Assembly: GCF_004023665.1 (NCBI RefSeq)
Contig: NZ_SAUF01000001.1
Coordinates: forward strand, 372,001-436,000
Source of the DNA: Afifella aestuarii
Lineage (GTDB): Bacteria > Pseudomonadota > Alphaproteobacteria > Rhizobiales > Afifellaceae
DNA: 64,000 nt
Reading direction: 5' to 3'
Shown: positions 19,709-28,582 of the stretch, piece after piece
How the letters are laid out: every line of letters begins with the position of its first letter
How positions within the stretch are numbered: the first letter of the stretch is position 1
The notes under the pieces: generated by a model
What the model was told of the DNA's origin: nothing
Seen by the model: the letters and a program-made list of their open reading frames with translations, nothing else
Database searches by the model: none
Made by a program: the position numbers and the translations under genes

Positions 19709-20739
19709 GAGATGTCACCGGACGGCTCCGGCCGCTGGCCGGTGAAGGGCACGCTGCCACTGCTGCTGCTGGGGCTGCTGCTGGTGCTGCTGGCGCGGCC
19801 GCCCCGCACGGGATGCTCGTCCTTGTCGGCAAAGGCTTCGCGGGCGATTTCGGTGATGCCGCCGAGCGCCCCGATGACGGCGGAGGCTTCCATCGGCATC
19901 AAGAACGTCTTCTGGTTGGGCGAGGTGGCGAAGGCCTTGAGCGCGCCGACATATTCCTGCGCGACGAAATAGTTGATCGCCTGCACGTCGCCCTTGGAGA
20001 TGGCTTCCGAGACATAGGCGGTCGCTTTCGCCTCGGCTTCGGCCTCGCGCTCGCGCGCTTCGGAATCGCGGAAGGCGGCCTCGCGCCGGCCCTCGGCCTG
20101 GAGAATGAGCGACTGCTTTTCACCTTCCGCCTTCAGAATGGCGGCCTCGCGCAGCCCCTGTGCCGTCAGGATCGAGGCGCGCTTTTCACGCTCCGCCATC
20201 ATCTGGCGGTTCATGGAATCGATGAGATTGCGCGGCGGATCGATGTCCTTGATCTCGATGCGGGTGATTTTCACGCCCCAGGGGCCGGCGGCCGCATCGA
20301 CCACTTTCAGAAGTTTGTCGTTGATCTCGTCGCGCATGGAGAGGAGCTGATCGAGATCCATCGAACCCATGACGGAGCGGATGTTGGTCATCGTCAGATT
20401 GACGATGGCGTTTTCCAGGAAATTCACCTCATAGGCGGCGCGCGGCGCATCCATGACCTGGAAGAAGGTGATGCCGTTCACCGTCACCGTGGCGTTGTCG
20501 CGGGTGATGACCTCCTGGCTCGGCACGTCGAGCACCGTCTCCATCATGTTCATCTTGGCACCGACGCGGTCGATGAAAGGCACGATGACGTTGAGGCCGG
20601 GCGACAGCGTCTTGGTGTAACGGCCGAAGCGCTCGATCGTGTAATTGTGGCCCTGCGGCACCGTCTTGACGCTCGCGAAGAGGACGAGCGCGATCAAGAC
20701 GACCAGGACGATGACGACGATATCGAATCCACCGAGCAT
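19705..20739 (-). CDS. qmcA: SPFH/Band-7 protein, paraslipin (QmcA-like)
   Basis: A 344-residue membrane-anchored protein with one N-terminal helix (residues 5-23), a Band-7 domain (about 25-185; VPQGHNYTIERFGRYTKTLSPG) and a long charged coiled coil (about 185-260, REAAILKAEGEKQSLILQAE). It is expected to form oligomeric membrane scaffolds together with the co-transcribed NfeD protein. The C-terminal 30 residues are a Ser-rich low-complexity tail (SSTSSSPSSSSGS) encoded by a GCT/CTG-like triplet run at about 19757-19794. Confidence 0.88.
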   Translation of the reverse strand: MLGGFDIVVIVLVVLIALVLFASVKTVPQGHNYTIERFGRYTKTLSPGLNVIVPFIDRVGAKMNMMETVLDVPSQEVITRDNATVTVNGITFFQVMDAPRAAYEVNFLENAIVNLTMTNIRSVMGSMDLDQLLSMRDEINDKLLKVVDAAAGPWGVKITRIEIKDIDPPRNLIDSMNRQMMAEREKRASILTAQGLREAAILKAEGEKQSLILQAEGRREAAFRDSEAREREAEAEAKATAYVSEAISKGDVQAINYFVAQEYVGALKAFATSPNQKTFLMPMEASAVIGALGGITEIAREAFADKDEHPVRGGRASSTSSSPSSSSGSVPFTGQRPEPSGDIS

Positions 20740-21015
20740 GGGTGTTACTTCTCCTTGGGCCTGCTGCGAGGCCGTCTTCCTCTACATGGGAATGGCGTGC
20801 CTGCAGCGCCAATCTTCGTGGGCGATCTTGCCGGCCAAGGGCGGTAGCAGATTTCCGTTAATCGAACACGTCGGGGATGATCACATCGCCGAGATGCGGC
20901 CGAACAGGCAAGGTCGCGCTCTTCTGGTGCGCTCTTCTATGGGGGTGGGCAAGAAGATGGCTGCGATCGTCTCGGAGGTTGCGGCTGGGGCGCTGTGGCT
21001 CAGCCGATCGCGGAC
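20740..21015. other. Intergenic region between qmcA and the toxin-antitoxin pair
   Basis: No credible complete gene is seen. It should hold the leftward qmcA promoter. A leftward frame ending near 20870 has a protein-like tail (TLPVRPHLGDVIIPDVFD) but has no start, homology or codon support that I can recognise. Confidence 0.4.
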
Positions 21016-21057
21016 TTGAGTTCGGCAATATGCCGGCATATATACGGCACATTGCCG
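21016..21057 (+). promoter_or_regulatory. Toxin-antitoxin promoter overlapped by palindromes
   Basis: TTGAGT (21016-21021) and TATATA (21039-21044), spaced by 17 bases, form a good sigma-70-type promoter. A perfect 14-bp palindrome ATATGCCGGCATAT (21028-21041) overlaps the -10, and an outer pair CGGCAAT/ATTGCCG (21023-21029 and 21051-21057) brackets it. This is the expected layout of an autorepressed toxin-antitoxin operon. Confidence 0.65.
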
Positions 21058-21076
21058 TTCGTGAAAGAGGTGGCGC

Positions 21077-21511
21077 ATGTCGATCGTCGTGGAGGAAGTC
21101 GCGCGCAAGCTTGGCGGCTCGTCGGTCCTCGGCAGTGCCGTGCGCACGCAGGCGGAATTGGCGGTGGCGGTGCGAAACCGGCTCCCCTTGGCGGCCTTGA
21201 AGGGCCTGGCAGAGGCGGGCTTGAGCGAGCAGGAAATCGAAAAATTCGTTCTTCCGCAGCGCACGCGGCGCCATCGCAGCGAGAAGCGGCAGCCTTTGAC
21301 CGTGGAGGAATCCGACCGCGCCGTGCGGCTTCTCCGCATTCAGACCGTCGCCGAAGACACGTTTGGGGACAAGGAAAAGGCCAATTTTTGGCTCCGGCGT
21401 CCCCTGGCCGAGCTCCATGGCGACATGCCGCTCCTCGTCGCGCAGACGGAGGCCGGCGCGCGGGTGATCGAAACGATCCTTGGCAAGATCGCATGGGGTG
21501 CGGCCGCGTAA
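21077..21511 (+). CDS. Antitoxin, Xre/MbcA/ParS family (DUF2384)
   Basis: A 144-residue protein. The N-terminal part is an Xre-like helical region (to about residue 80). The C-terminal DUF2384 toxin-binding domain is recognisable in VAEDTFGDKEKANFWLRRPL and in GDMPLLVAQTEAGARVIETI. In this family it neutralises RES-domain toxins and represses its own promoter, consistent with the palindromes just upstream. The stop codon TAA shares one base with the ATG of the toxin gene, giving translational coupling. Confidence 0.9.
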   Translation: MSIVVEEVARKLGGSSVLGSAVRTQAELAVAVRNRLPLAALKGLAEAGLSEQEIEKFVLPQRTRRHRSEKRQPLTVEESDRAVRLLRIQTVAEDTFGDKEKANFWLRRPLAELHGDMPLLVAQTEAGARVIETILGKIAWGAAA

Positions 21512-21972
21512 TGCTGCTGTGGCGCCTGTCGGGCGAACGGTACGCACAAACCTTCGACGGCGGATACGGTCTCTTCTTCGACGGTCGCTGGAACACCATC
21601 GGGCATGCGGTGACCTATTGCGCCACCTCTCCGTCGCTCTGCGTCCTGGAAAAGCTCGTCCATGTCGAAGATCCGGCGCTCCTGCCGAACCTGGTGATGG
21701 TTCGCTACGAGGCGCCCGATGACATGGCGGCGGAGACGGTGGAGCTCACCGAGATGCCGCCCGACTGGCGCCGGCAGGAGAGCTGGACGCAGCAACGCGG
21801 CAATGCCTGGCTCCGCTCTGCGTCGGCTCCGCTCCTGAAAGTGCCCTCAGCGATCGTGCCGATCGAAGGCTCGCCGGACGTGAACGTTCTCGTCAATCAT
21901 CGGCATCCCGGGGCCTCGCAGATCAGGGTGATCGGCTTTGAGCCGTTTGTGCTCGACGTGCGGCTGTTCTGA
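21511..21972 (+). CDS. RES-domain toxin, NAD-degrading
   Basis: A 153-residue RES family protein. The family hallmark is seen at the N-terminus: WRLSGERYAQTFDG, then GRWNTIGHAVTYCATSPSLC and the conserved Glu of VLEKLVH, with the later Ser-rich VLVNHRHPGASQI. Known RES toxins (ParT, MbcT, Xre-RES pairs) consume NAD+ by phosphorolysis or hydrolysis, stopping growth. ATG 21511 overlaps the antitoxin stop. Length is normal, with no sign of decay. Confidence 0.9.
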   Translation: MLLWRLSGERYAQTFDGGYGLFFDGRWNTIGHAVTYCATSPSLCVLEKLVHVEDPALLPNLVMVRYEAPDDMAAETVELTEMPPDWRRQESWTQQRGNAWLRSASAPLLKVPSAIVPIEGSPDVNVLVNHRHPGASQIRVIGFEPFVLDVRLF

Positions 21973-22095
21973 AGCTGCGATGGTCGCTGCGTCAGAGTGG
22001 CCGCGCTTGCGCAAACGCCGCTTGTTCGCGCGTCCCCGAACGCGTGACGTGATCGTGCTGCCCACTCTCTGGCCGCCCGAGCGGTGCGGGGCTTT

Positions 22096-23175
22096 CTAAA
22101 GCCAGCCCTGCAATTCGCGCATCACGACGGTCTTGATGACGTGCATGCCGTGCTTGGAATCGTTGAGGCAGGGGATGTGGCTGAAGTTTTCGCCGCCATG
22201 CTCCTCGAACGTCTCGCCGACGCCGATGGCGATCTCTTCGAGCGTCTCCAGGCAGTCGGAGACGAAGCCCGGATTCATGATGGCGAGCGATTTCACGCCT
22301 TCGCTCGCAAGCCTGGCCGTCGTCTCGTCGGTGTAGGGCTGGAGCCATTCCTCCGGCCCGAAGCGCGACTGGAAGGTGGTGAGAAGCCGGTCTTTCGGCC
22401 AGCCGAGGCGTTCCGCCAGGAGCCGCGTCGTCTTGTGGCAATGGCAGTGATAGGGATCGCCCTTCTCGAAATAGGATTTCGGCAGGCCGTGATAGGAGGT
22501 GATGACGACCTCCGGCGTGAAGTCGAGCCCGGCGATGTGCTCTTCGACCGACTGGGCGAGCGCGTCGATATAGGCCGGCTCATCGTGCCAGGGCGGCGCC
22601 GTGCGGATCGCCGGCTGCCAGCGCATCTCCTTCAAGGCATCGAAGGTCTTGTCGTTCACCGTCGCCGTCGTGGTGGCGCTGTATTGCGGATAGAGCGGAA
22701 CGATCAGGACCTTCTCGCAGCCCTTTTCCTGCAGCCCGGTCAGCTTTTCGGCGATTGAAGGATTGCCGTAGCGCATCGCCCAATCGACCTCGACGCGGTC
22801 TTCGGCGGCGAAATCGGCGGCGAGCTTTTCGCCCTGGCTGCGGGTGAAGGTGCGCAGGGGCGATTCATTGCGCTCCTTATTCCAGATCGTGGCATAGGCC
22901 TCGCCGCTCTTTTGCGGGCGGGTCGACAGAACCATGCCGTTGAGGATCGGCCACCACAAAAGACGCGGCGTTTCGATGACGCGGCGGTCCGACAGGAATT
23001 CCTTCAGATAGCGACGCATCGGCCAGTAATCTGTGCCGTCGGGCGTGCCGAGATTGACGAGCAGGACACCGATGCGCCCGGCGCGCACGGGCGGATGATC
23101 CGACGGAAGGACCATCTCCTTCATGTCGTTGCGTCTGGAATCGGAAAAACTGGAAAAAACGGGCCGGTCCAGCAC
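22096..23175 (-). CDS. hemH: Ferrochelatase
   Basis: The enzyme inserts Fe2+ into protoporphyrin IX, the last step of heme synthesis. Catalytic residues are in place: His229 in TSYHGLPK and Glu310 in DCLETLEE (359-residue numbering), and VPLYPQYSATTTA is the porphyrin-site segment. The C-terminus has no extra transmembrane or 2Fe-2S domain, as usual for alphaproteobacteria. The first start is GTG 23175 with GAGGGAAG upstream; ATG 23124 (MKEMVLPSD) gives 342 residues and is equally plausible. Monocistronic and leftward; the neighbours are unrelated. Confidence 0.93.
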   Translation of the reverse strand: MLDRPVFSSFSDSRRNDMKEMVLPSDHPPVRAGRIGVLLVNLGTPDGTDYWPMRRYLKEFLSDRRVIETPRLLWWPILNGMVLSTRPQKSGEAYATIWNKERNESPLRTFTRSQGEKLAADFAAEDRVEVDWAMRYGNPSIAEKLTGLQEKGCEKVLIVPLYPQYSATTTATVNDKTFDALKEMRWQPAIRTAPPWHDEPAYIDALAQSVEEHIAGLDFTPEVVITSYHGLPKSYFEKGDPYHCHCHKTTRLLAERLGWPKDRLLTTFQSRFGPEEWLQPYTDETTARLASEGVKSLAIMNPGFVSDCLETLEEIAIGVGETFEEHGGENFSHIPCLNDSKHGMHVIKTVVMRELQGWL

Positions 23176-23365
23176 TACGGCTTCCCTCGTTCTGGCATCA
23201 GGGCCAAGATAAGATTCTACGGCGCACCTTCCACCTGTCTGCGCATGGCGTCACCGAGTTGTGCAAGATAGGTCGTAGCACAGGCGGAGCCAATGGAGCA
23301 GCGGGTCGAAGCACGCATAATCCTGAAATTCTGTATAATGATTGTCCGAACAGGGGAATGAAGCC

Positions 23366-24919
23366 ATGGCTTCAACGCTGCGATGGTTTGCCGCGTTCGT
23401 CATTGCCGTCTCGCTTGTGCCCTCTTTTGCGGCGGCCGAGGACGTCTCCGTCACCTTTCTTCTCGTCAACGATGCCGACCAGATGGCAGGCTCGGATGAT
23501 GTGCGCGGCGGCTATGCCCGCATCGGCGCCGTGGTGGCGCGCGAACGTGCCGAGCGCGATCACGTCATCTTCGCGCATGCGGGGGACGCGATTTCGCCGT
23601 CGCTGATGGCGGGTTTCGACGAGGGGGCGCATATCATCACGCTCCTCAACATCATCAAGCCGGACGTCTTCGTGCCGGGAAACCACGAATACGATTTCGG
23701 CCCCGAGGTCTTTGCCAGGCGCATGGGTGAGGCGGAGTTTCCCGTGCTCGCCGCCAATCTGCGCGATGAGGACGGCAAGAGGATCGGTGCGATCGCCGAT
23801 ACGCGCATGATCGAGGCGGAGGGCATCAAAATCGGCATCGTCGGCCTCACAGCGGAGGATTCCTATCAAAAGTCGAGCCCTGGCTCGCTGAAGATCGCGC
23901 CGGCGCTTGCGACCGGCGAGGACGCGGCCGAGGCTTTGCGTGCCAAGGGTGCCGATTTCGTCGTCGCCGTCGCCCATGCCGGCCATGAGGTCGACCGGGC
24001 GCTTTTCCAAAGCCGTGCCTTCGATCTCATCCTCTCCGGCGACGATCACGATCTGATGATCTTCTTCGACGGCAAGACGGCGATGGCGGAATCGAAGGAG
24101 CAGGGCGAGTACGTCACTGCCGTCGATGTGCGCATGGGGATCGAGGAGAAGGACGGCACACGCAGGCTTTCGTGGTGGCCGGAATTTCGCCCGATCGATA
24201 CGGCGGGCGTCATCGGCGACAGCGCTGTGCAGGCAAAGATCGACGAGTTTCAGGCCGATCTTTCCAAGGAGCTCGATGTCGCCGTCGGCACGACGAAGAC
24301 GGCGCTCGACAGCCGCCGCGCCACCGTGCGCACCGGAGAGGCGGCGATCGGCAATCTCGTCGCCGATGCGATGCGGGCCGGCACTGCGGCCGATGTCGCG
24401 ATCACCAATGGCGGCGGCATTCGCGGCAACCGAACCTATGAGCCGGGAGCCACGATCACACGGCGCGATATCCTGACGGAGCTGCCTTTCGGCAATGTCA
24501 CGGTGAAGCTCGAGATCTCCGGCGCGGCGATCCTGGAAGCACTCGAGCACGGATTTGGCGATGTGGAGAATGCCAGCGGCCGTTTCCCGCAGATTTCCGG
24601 CATGCGCGTGACGGCCGATCTCAAAAAGCCCGCGGGGGAACGCGTCGAGGCCGTGGAGATCGACGGCAAGCCGCTCGATCCGGGCGCGGTCTATACGCTC
24701 GCCACCAACGATTTCATGGCGGATGGCGGCGACGGCTATGTGGCGCTGACGAAGGGGCACGCCCTCATCAACGGGCGCGACGGCCGGCTGATCGCCAACG
24801 ACGTCATGGCCTTCGTGCGTTCCGCCCATGAGGTGGCGCCGGAGCCGGAGGGGCGGATCACGTTTCTGGACGATGAAGCGGCCCTGGAAGACGATGCGGG
24901 GCGTGCCGCCAAAGATTAG
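23366..24919 (+). CDS. Exported bifunctional metallophosphatase/5'-nucleotidase
   Basis: A 517-residue periplasmic enzyme of the UshA/5'-nucleotidase superfamily that dephosphorylates nucleotides or related phosphoesters. Signal peptide 1-24 (cleavage after AAA). The metallophosphatase domain has LLVNDADQMAG in place of the usual DxHG block, then HAGDAIS, PGNHEYDFG and SGDDHD metal-site motifs. The C-terminal nucleotidase domain has TNGGGIRGN and TNDFMADGGDGY, the substrate-binding loops. ATG 23366 follows AGGGGAA by about eight bases. The gene is followed by the tRNA-Ala promoter. Confidence 0.88.
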   Translation: MASTLRWFAAFVIAVSLVPSFAAAEDVSVTFLLVNDADQMAGSDDVRGGYARIGAVVARERAERDHVIFAHAGDAISPSLMAGFDEGAHIITLLNIIKPDVFVPGNHEYDFGPEVFARRMGEAEFPVLAANLRDEDGKRIGAIADTRMIEAEGIKIGIVGLTAEDSYQKSSPGSLKIAPALATGEDAAEALRAKGADFVVAVAHAGHEVDRALFQSRAFDLILSGDDHDLMIFFDGKTAMAESKEQGEYVTAVDVRMGIEEKDGTRRLSWWPEFRPIDTAGVIGDSAVQAKIDEFQADLSKELDVAVGTTKTALDSRRATVRTGEAAIGNLVADAMRAGTAADVAITNGGGIRGNRTYEPGATITRRDILTELPFGNVTVKLEISGAAILEALEHGFGDVENASGRFPQISGMRVTADLKKPAGERVEAVEIDGKPLDPGAVYTLATNDFMADGGDGYVALTKGHALINGRDGRLIANDVMAFVRSAHEVAPEPEGRITFLDDEAALEDDAGRAAKD

Positions 24920-24965
24920 GGCGCCGATTAGCGCGTGCCGAACGGACCGACATGCGGAAGTCCGC

Positions 24966-24994
24966 TTGACACCCTCCGGGGGCACACCCTAAAT
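24966..24994 (+). promoter_or_regulatory. Probable promoter of tRNA-Ala
   Basis: A perfect -35 TTGACA (24966-24971), 17 bases, then CTAAAT (24989-24994). Transcription would start near 25001, about 27 bases before the tRNA. Confidence 0.55.
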
Positions 24995-25027
24995 GCGCGT
25001 CGCTTGCGACCGTTTTCGGTTCGCGGC

Positions 25028-25103
25028 GGGGCCGTAGCTCAGATGGGAGAGCGCTGCAATCGCACTGCAGAGGTCAGGGGTTCGATTCCCCTCGGCTCCA
25101 CCA
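25028..25103 (+). tRNA. tRNA-Ala (anticodon CGC)
   Basis: The cloverleaf folds fully: acceptor GGGGCCG/CGGCTCC with one G-U pair, D-arm GCTC...GAGC, anticodon stem CTGCA/TGCAG around the loop ATCGCAC (anticodon CGC, reads GCG alanine codons), and T-arm AGGGG-TTCGATT-CCCCT. Discriminator A and an encoded CCA end the gene at 25103. No integrase or duplicated 3' end is seen nearby, so it has not served as an attachment site within this window. Confidence 0.97.
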
Positions 25104-25227
25104 ATTTCCTTCCCATGTTTTCGTCGTTTTTCGCTTCCTGGCGCAGGTCTTTCGCGAGGCCTTTTGCGTGCCGTTTCACGCAGTTGGCGCCGGCCATGAG
25201 GGCGGGGTGAGGAGGAAGCCCGCGAGC

Positions 25228-25833
25228 ATGCGGGCGCTTGAAGAGCTCGGGCGGGTGCGGCTGTCGGCGAATTTCTTCCTGCGCGATTTTCTCTATTCGG
25301 AAATCTCAGGCTTTTACGGACGGCCGAACGTGCCCGACGATCCCGATCTGATGATCGCGGCGGGGCGGCGGCTTTGCGAGGAGCTTCTGGAACCGATCGA
25401 GGCGACGTTCGGGCGGATCGCCATCCGCTCGGCCTATCGGGCGCCGGAGCTCAACGCTTTCGGCAACGACAACAAGCTCAATTGCGCGCGCAACGAGACG
25501 AGTTATGCCGGGCATATCTGGGATCGGCGCGGGCCTGAGGGCGAGATGGGGGCGACGGCCTGCATCGTCATCCCGTGGTTTGCCGACCTTTATGCCGACG
25601 GGGCCGACTGGCGCGCCATGGCGTGGTGGGTGCACGACCATCTGCCCTATTCGGCGATGGAGTTCTTTCCCAAACTCGCGGCTTTTAACCTGACCTGGTC
25701 GGAGCGCCCGGCGCGCACGATCTCAAGCTACATTCCCCCGAGGGGCTATCTGACGCGGCCCGGCATGGACAATCACGAAGGCCGTCATGGGGAATGGTAC
25801 GAGGGGTTTCCGCCGCTGAAGATGCCGGGATAA
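25228..25833 (+). CDS. Conserved protein, D-Ala-D-Ala carboxypeptidase-like (M15A-related)
   Basis: A 201-residue protein without signal peptide. The middle region is similar in pattern to M15 peptidases: a substrate-pocket-like GRIAIRSAYRAPELN, then ETSYAGHIWD and WWVHDHLPYSAMEFFP, with His residues positioned like the zinc ligands. The N-terminal LRDFLYSEISGFYGRPN...PDDPDL is typical of an uncharacterised alphaproteobacterial family. Enzymatic activity is unproven. ATG 25228 is preferred with GAGGAGG about 12 bases upstream; an in-frame earlier start overlaps nothing conserved. It lies directly after tRNA-Ala. Confidence 0.65.
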   Translation: MRALEELGRVRLSANFFLRDFLYSEISGFYGRPNVPDDPDLMIAAGRRLCEELLEPIEATFGRIAIRSAYRAPELNAFGNDNKLNCARNETSYAGHIWDRRGPEGEMGATACIVIPWFADLYADGADWRAMAWWVHDHLPYSAMEFFPKLAAFNLTWSERPARTISSYIPPRGYLTRPGMDNHEGRHGEWYEGFPPLKMPG

Positions 25834-25860
25834 AGCCTGCTTCCGGCAGACGGTAGGTGC

Positions 25861-25894
25861 GAAAACGAAAACGCCCGGGGATATGCCCCGGGCG
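25861..25894 (-). terminator. Intrinsic terminator of gcd
   Basis: CGCCCGGGG (25872-25880) and CCCCGGGCG (25886-25894) form a 9-bp stem; read leftward it is followed by TTTTCGTTTTC. It lies about 40 bases past the gcd stop and would also slow rightward transcripts. Confidence 0.8.
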
Positions 25895-25933
25895 GTGTTT
25901 CTCAAAGGCGCGAGCGCCTATTGCTGCGGCCCC

Positions 25934-28348
25934 TTATTGCTGGGGTAGGGCGTAGGCCACGAGGGCGTCGCCGATCGGCGTTTCCATGAAGTGGTGGCCG
26001 CCCGCCATGATGACGAGATATTGCCGGCCGTTCGCCTCATAGGTCATCGGCGTCGCCTGGCCGCCTGCCGGCAGCACGTCGCTCCACAAGGTCTCGCCCG
26101 TCTCCATATCGATGGCGCGGATGAGATTGTCCGTCGCCGCGGCGACGAAGATGACGCCGCCGGCGGTCACCACCGCGCCGCCATTGTTGGGCGTGCCGAT
26201 GGTGATCGGCAGCATGGAGGGGATGCCGAAAGGCCCGTTGGTGCGCGCCTCGCCGAACGGGCGATCCCAGAGGGTTTTGCCCGTCTCCATGTCGATGGCG
26301 CGAATGCCGCCATAGGGAGGCTCCTTGCACAGGAGACCGGTGAATGGCAGGCGCCAGCCGGCATTGACGTTGATGGCGTAGGGCGTGCCGGCCTGCGGAT
26401 CGCCGGCGCCTTCCGCCCCGCCGATGGCACCACGCTCCTGGCTGCGCGGCGCCCAGCCTTTGCGCTCGGCCTCGGCACGCGGCACGAGACGGTTGTAGTT
26501 CGGCATGTCGTTGTAATTGGCGACGATGACGCCGCGGGTCGGATCAACGGCGATGCCGCCCCAATCGGTGCCGCCATTGTAGCCCGGATATTCGATCCAG
26601 TGCTGGTCGGAGGTCGGCGCCGTGTAGAAGCCCTCATAGGAGGAGCGGCGGAACTCGATCCGGCACACCATCTGGTCGATCGGCGACATGCCCCACATGG
26701 AGGCTTCCGTCAGGTCCGGCTTGCGGAGCGTGTGATAGAGCGAGAAGGGCTGGGTCGGCGAGCGCTCTTCCGGCTCCACGCCACCTGTCGGCACCGGGCG
26801 TTCCTCGACGCCGGTGATCGGCTCGCCGGTCTCGCGGTTGAGGACGTACATGTCGCCCTGCTTAGAGGGGAGAATGAGCGCCGGCACGGTGCCGTCGCCG
26901 ACCGGGAAATCGACGAGCGTCGCCTGGGCGCCGAGATCGTAATCCCAGACATCCTTGTGCACCGTCTGGAAGTGCCAGGCGGGCTTGCCGGTCTCCACAT
27001 CGATGGCGACGAGCGAGGTCGAATATTCGCTCTCCGCGTCGGTGCGGGAGCCCGACCAGTAATCGACGGCGGAATTGCCCATCGGCAGGTAGACGAGGCC
27101 GAGCTCTTCATCGCCGCTCGCCGTCGTCCACATATTCGGCGTGCCGCGGGTGTAGGTCTTGCCTTCCGGCGGCTGGCCGGTGATCTCCGGCTGCGTCATG
27201 TCCCAGGCCCAGCGCTGCTCGCCGGTGACGGCATCGAAGCCCTGGATGACGCCCGAGGGGGCTGAACGTTTCTGGCCGTCGAGCACCTGATGGCCGGTGA
27301 CGATGACACCGCGCACGATGGTGGGCGCGGAGGTCATCGAGACCATGCCGGGGACGACTTCGCCCATGCCGCGCTTGAAGTTGACGGAGCCGTTGTCGCC
27401 GAAATCGGAGCAGGGCTCGCCGGTCTCGGCATCGACGGCGATGAGACGACCGTCGAGCGTGCCTTCGATGACGCGCGTCGGGCAGACCTGATCGGGGGCT
27501 GCGTCAGGCACCTCGAAATAGGTCACGCCGCGGCAGGCGGCCGTGTAGGGGATCCAATCGTCGGACACCTTCGGATCGTAGCGCCAGCGCTCCTTGCCGG
27601 TTTCCGGATCGACGGCGATCATGATGTTCATGGCCGAGCAGAGATAGAGCGTGTTGCCGACCTTGAGCGGCGTCGTTTCCGCGCCGTATTTGCCCTTGGC
27701 GAGCTCGCTGTCGGGCAGATCGCCGGTATGGTAGACCCAGGCGCGCTTCAGTTTGCCGACATTGTCGCGATTGATTTCGGCGAGCGGGGAATAGCGCCGC
27801 GCCGAATAGGTGCCACCATAGGCAGGCCAGTCGCTGCCGACCTCCTTGAGTGACGGGTCGGCCATGGCGAGACGCCCGGCCGCCGGCAACGGGCCCTGGA
27901 CCTGCGGGGCGTTGACGATGGCGATATAGACCCCGCCGCCGACCATCAGAACGAGGACGGCCGCGATGCCGGCAAAGGCCGAGCGCCAGGAATAATCCCA
28001 GGGCGCGAGCGGCGGCATCGCGGCAATGACGAGGACGAGAAGCACGGTCGGCGCCACCACGCGGGGCACGAGCGCCCAGCCGTGGAGGCCGACTTCCCAA
28101 TAGGCCCACAGAAGCGTGGCGAAGAACACGAAAATGTAGAGCCAGGCGCCGCTGGCGCGGCCCGCCATGATCAAGATGCCGGACGCCAGAAGGCCGAGGC
28201 CGGCGAGAACGTAATAGAAGGAGCCGCCGAGGCTTGCGAGCCAGCCGCCGCCGCCGACCAGAACGAGCCCGATGAGAGCCAGAACGAGGCCGAGTAGCCG
28301 GGCGAGCCAAAGGCCCACCGTGTTTCTGTTTTCGGATTGTGTGTTCAA
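25934..28348 (-). CDS. gcd: Membrane-bound PQQ-dependent glucose dehydrogenase
   Basis: An 804-residue quinoprotein that oxidises glucose to gluconolactone in the periplasm and feeds electrons to ubiquinone. The N-terminus has five hydrophobic helices (to about residue 140). The catalytic eight-bladed propeller carries repeated tryptophan-docking motifs (DPETGKERWRYDP, DAVTGEQRWAWD, DMETGKTLWDRP, DMETGETLWSD), SDWPAYGGTYSARRYSP at its start, and IVANYNDMPNYNRL. The start is TTG 28348, six bases after AGGGGG; the upstream frame is not conserved. No pqq synthesis gene is in the window. Family length is normal. Confidence 0.93.
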   Translation of the reverse strand: MNTQSENRNTVGLWLARLLGLVLALIGLVLVGGGGWLASLGGSFYYVLAGLGLLASGILIMAGRASGAWLYIFVFFATLLWAYWEVGLHGWALVPRVVAPTVLLVLVIAAMPPLAPWDYSWRSAFAGIAAVLVLMVGGGVYIAIVNAPQVQGPLPAAGRLAMADPSLKEVGSDWPAYGGTYSARRYSPLAEINRDNVGKLKRAWVYHTGDLPDSELAKGKYGAETTPLKVGNTLYLCSAMNIMIAVDPETGKERWRYDPKVSDDWIPYTAACRGVTYFEVPDAAPDQVCPTRVIEGTLDGRLIAVDAETGEPCSDFGDNGSVNFKRGMGEVVPGMVSMTSAPTIVRGVIVTGHQVLDGQKRSAPSGVIQGFDAVTGEQRWAWDMTQPEITGQPPEGKTYTRGTPNMWTTASGDEELGLVYLPMGNSAVDYWSGSRTDAESEYSTSLVAIDVETGKPAWHFQTVHKDVWDYDLGAQATLVDFPVGDGTVPALILPSKQGDMYVLNRETGEPITGVEERPVPTGGVEPEERSPTQPFSLYHTLRKPDLTEASMWGMSPIDQMVCRIEFRRSSYEGFYTAPTSDQHWIEYPGYNGGTDWGGIAVDPTRGVIVANYNDMPNYNRLVPRAEAERKGWAPRSQERGAIGGAEGAGDPQAGTPYAINVNAGWRLPFTGLLCKEPPYGGIRAIDMETGKTLWDRPFGEARTNGPFGIPSMLPITIGTPNNGGAVVTAGGVIFVAAATDNLIRAIDMETGETLWSDVLPAGGQATPMTYEANGRQYLVIMAGGHHFMETPIGDALVAYALPQQ

Positions 28349-28582
28349 CGCACGCCCCCTTTTTGTCTTGCTGCCGGCCGGGTGCCGGTCCGTTCGGCCG
28401 GTTGCCGAGCTTTGCGCTTCTGGTGCCGGCCGTGCGAGCGATGTGGCGCATGGTAGCGCGAAACTGGCTCTTCGCCAGGGCCGAGTGTGCATCATCGATG
28501 TGAAAGGCCAATGATCTCTGACCCCTCGACAACGGGCGGGCGGTCGGGCAAGGCCCGCGGCATCGGATTTCAGGAGCGCGGC

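Noticed and set aside
20858-21339. Minus-strand frames overlapping the toxin-antitoxin region
   Set aside because: No conserved start or domain; the plus-strand antitoxin and toxin explain the region.
25028-25104. tRNA-Ala 3' end as an attachment site for an integrated element
   Set aside because: No integrase, no direct repeat of the tRNA end and no shift in composition to the right.
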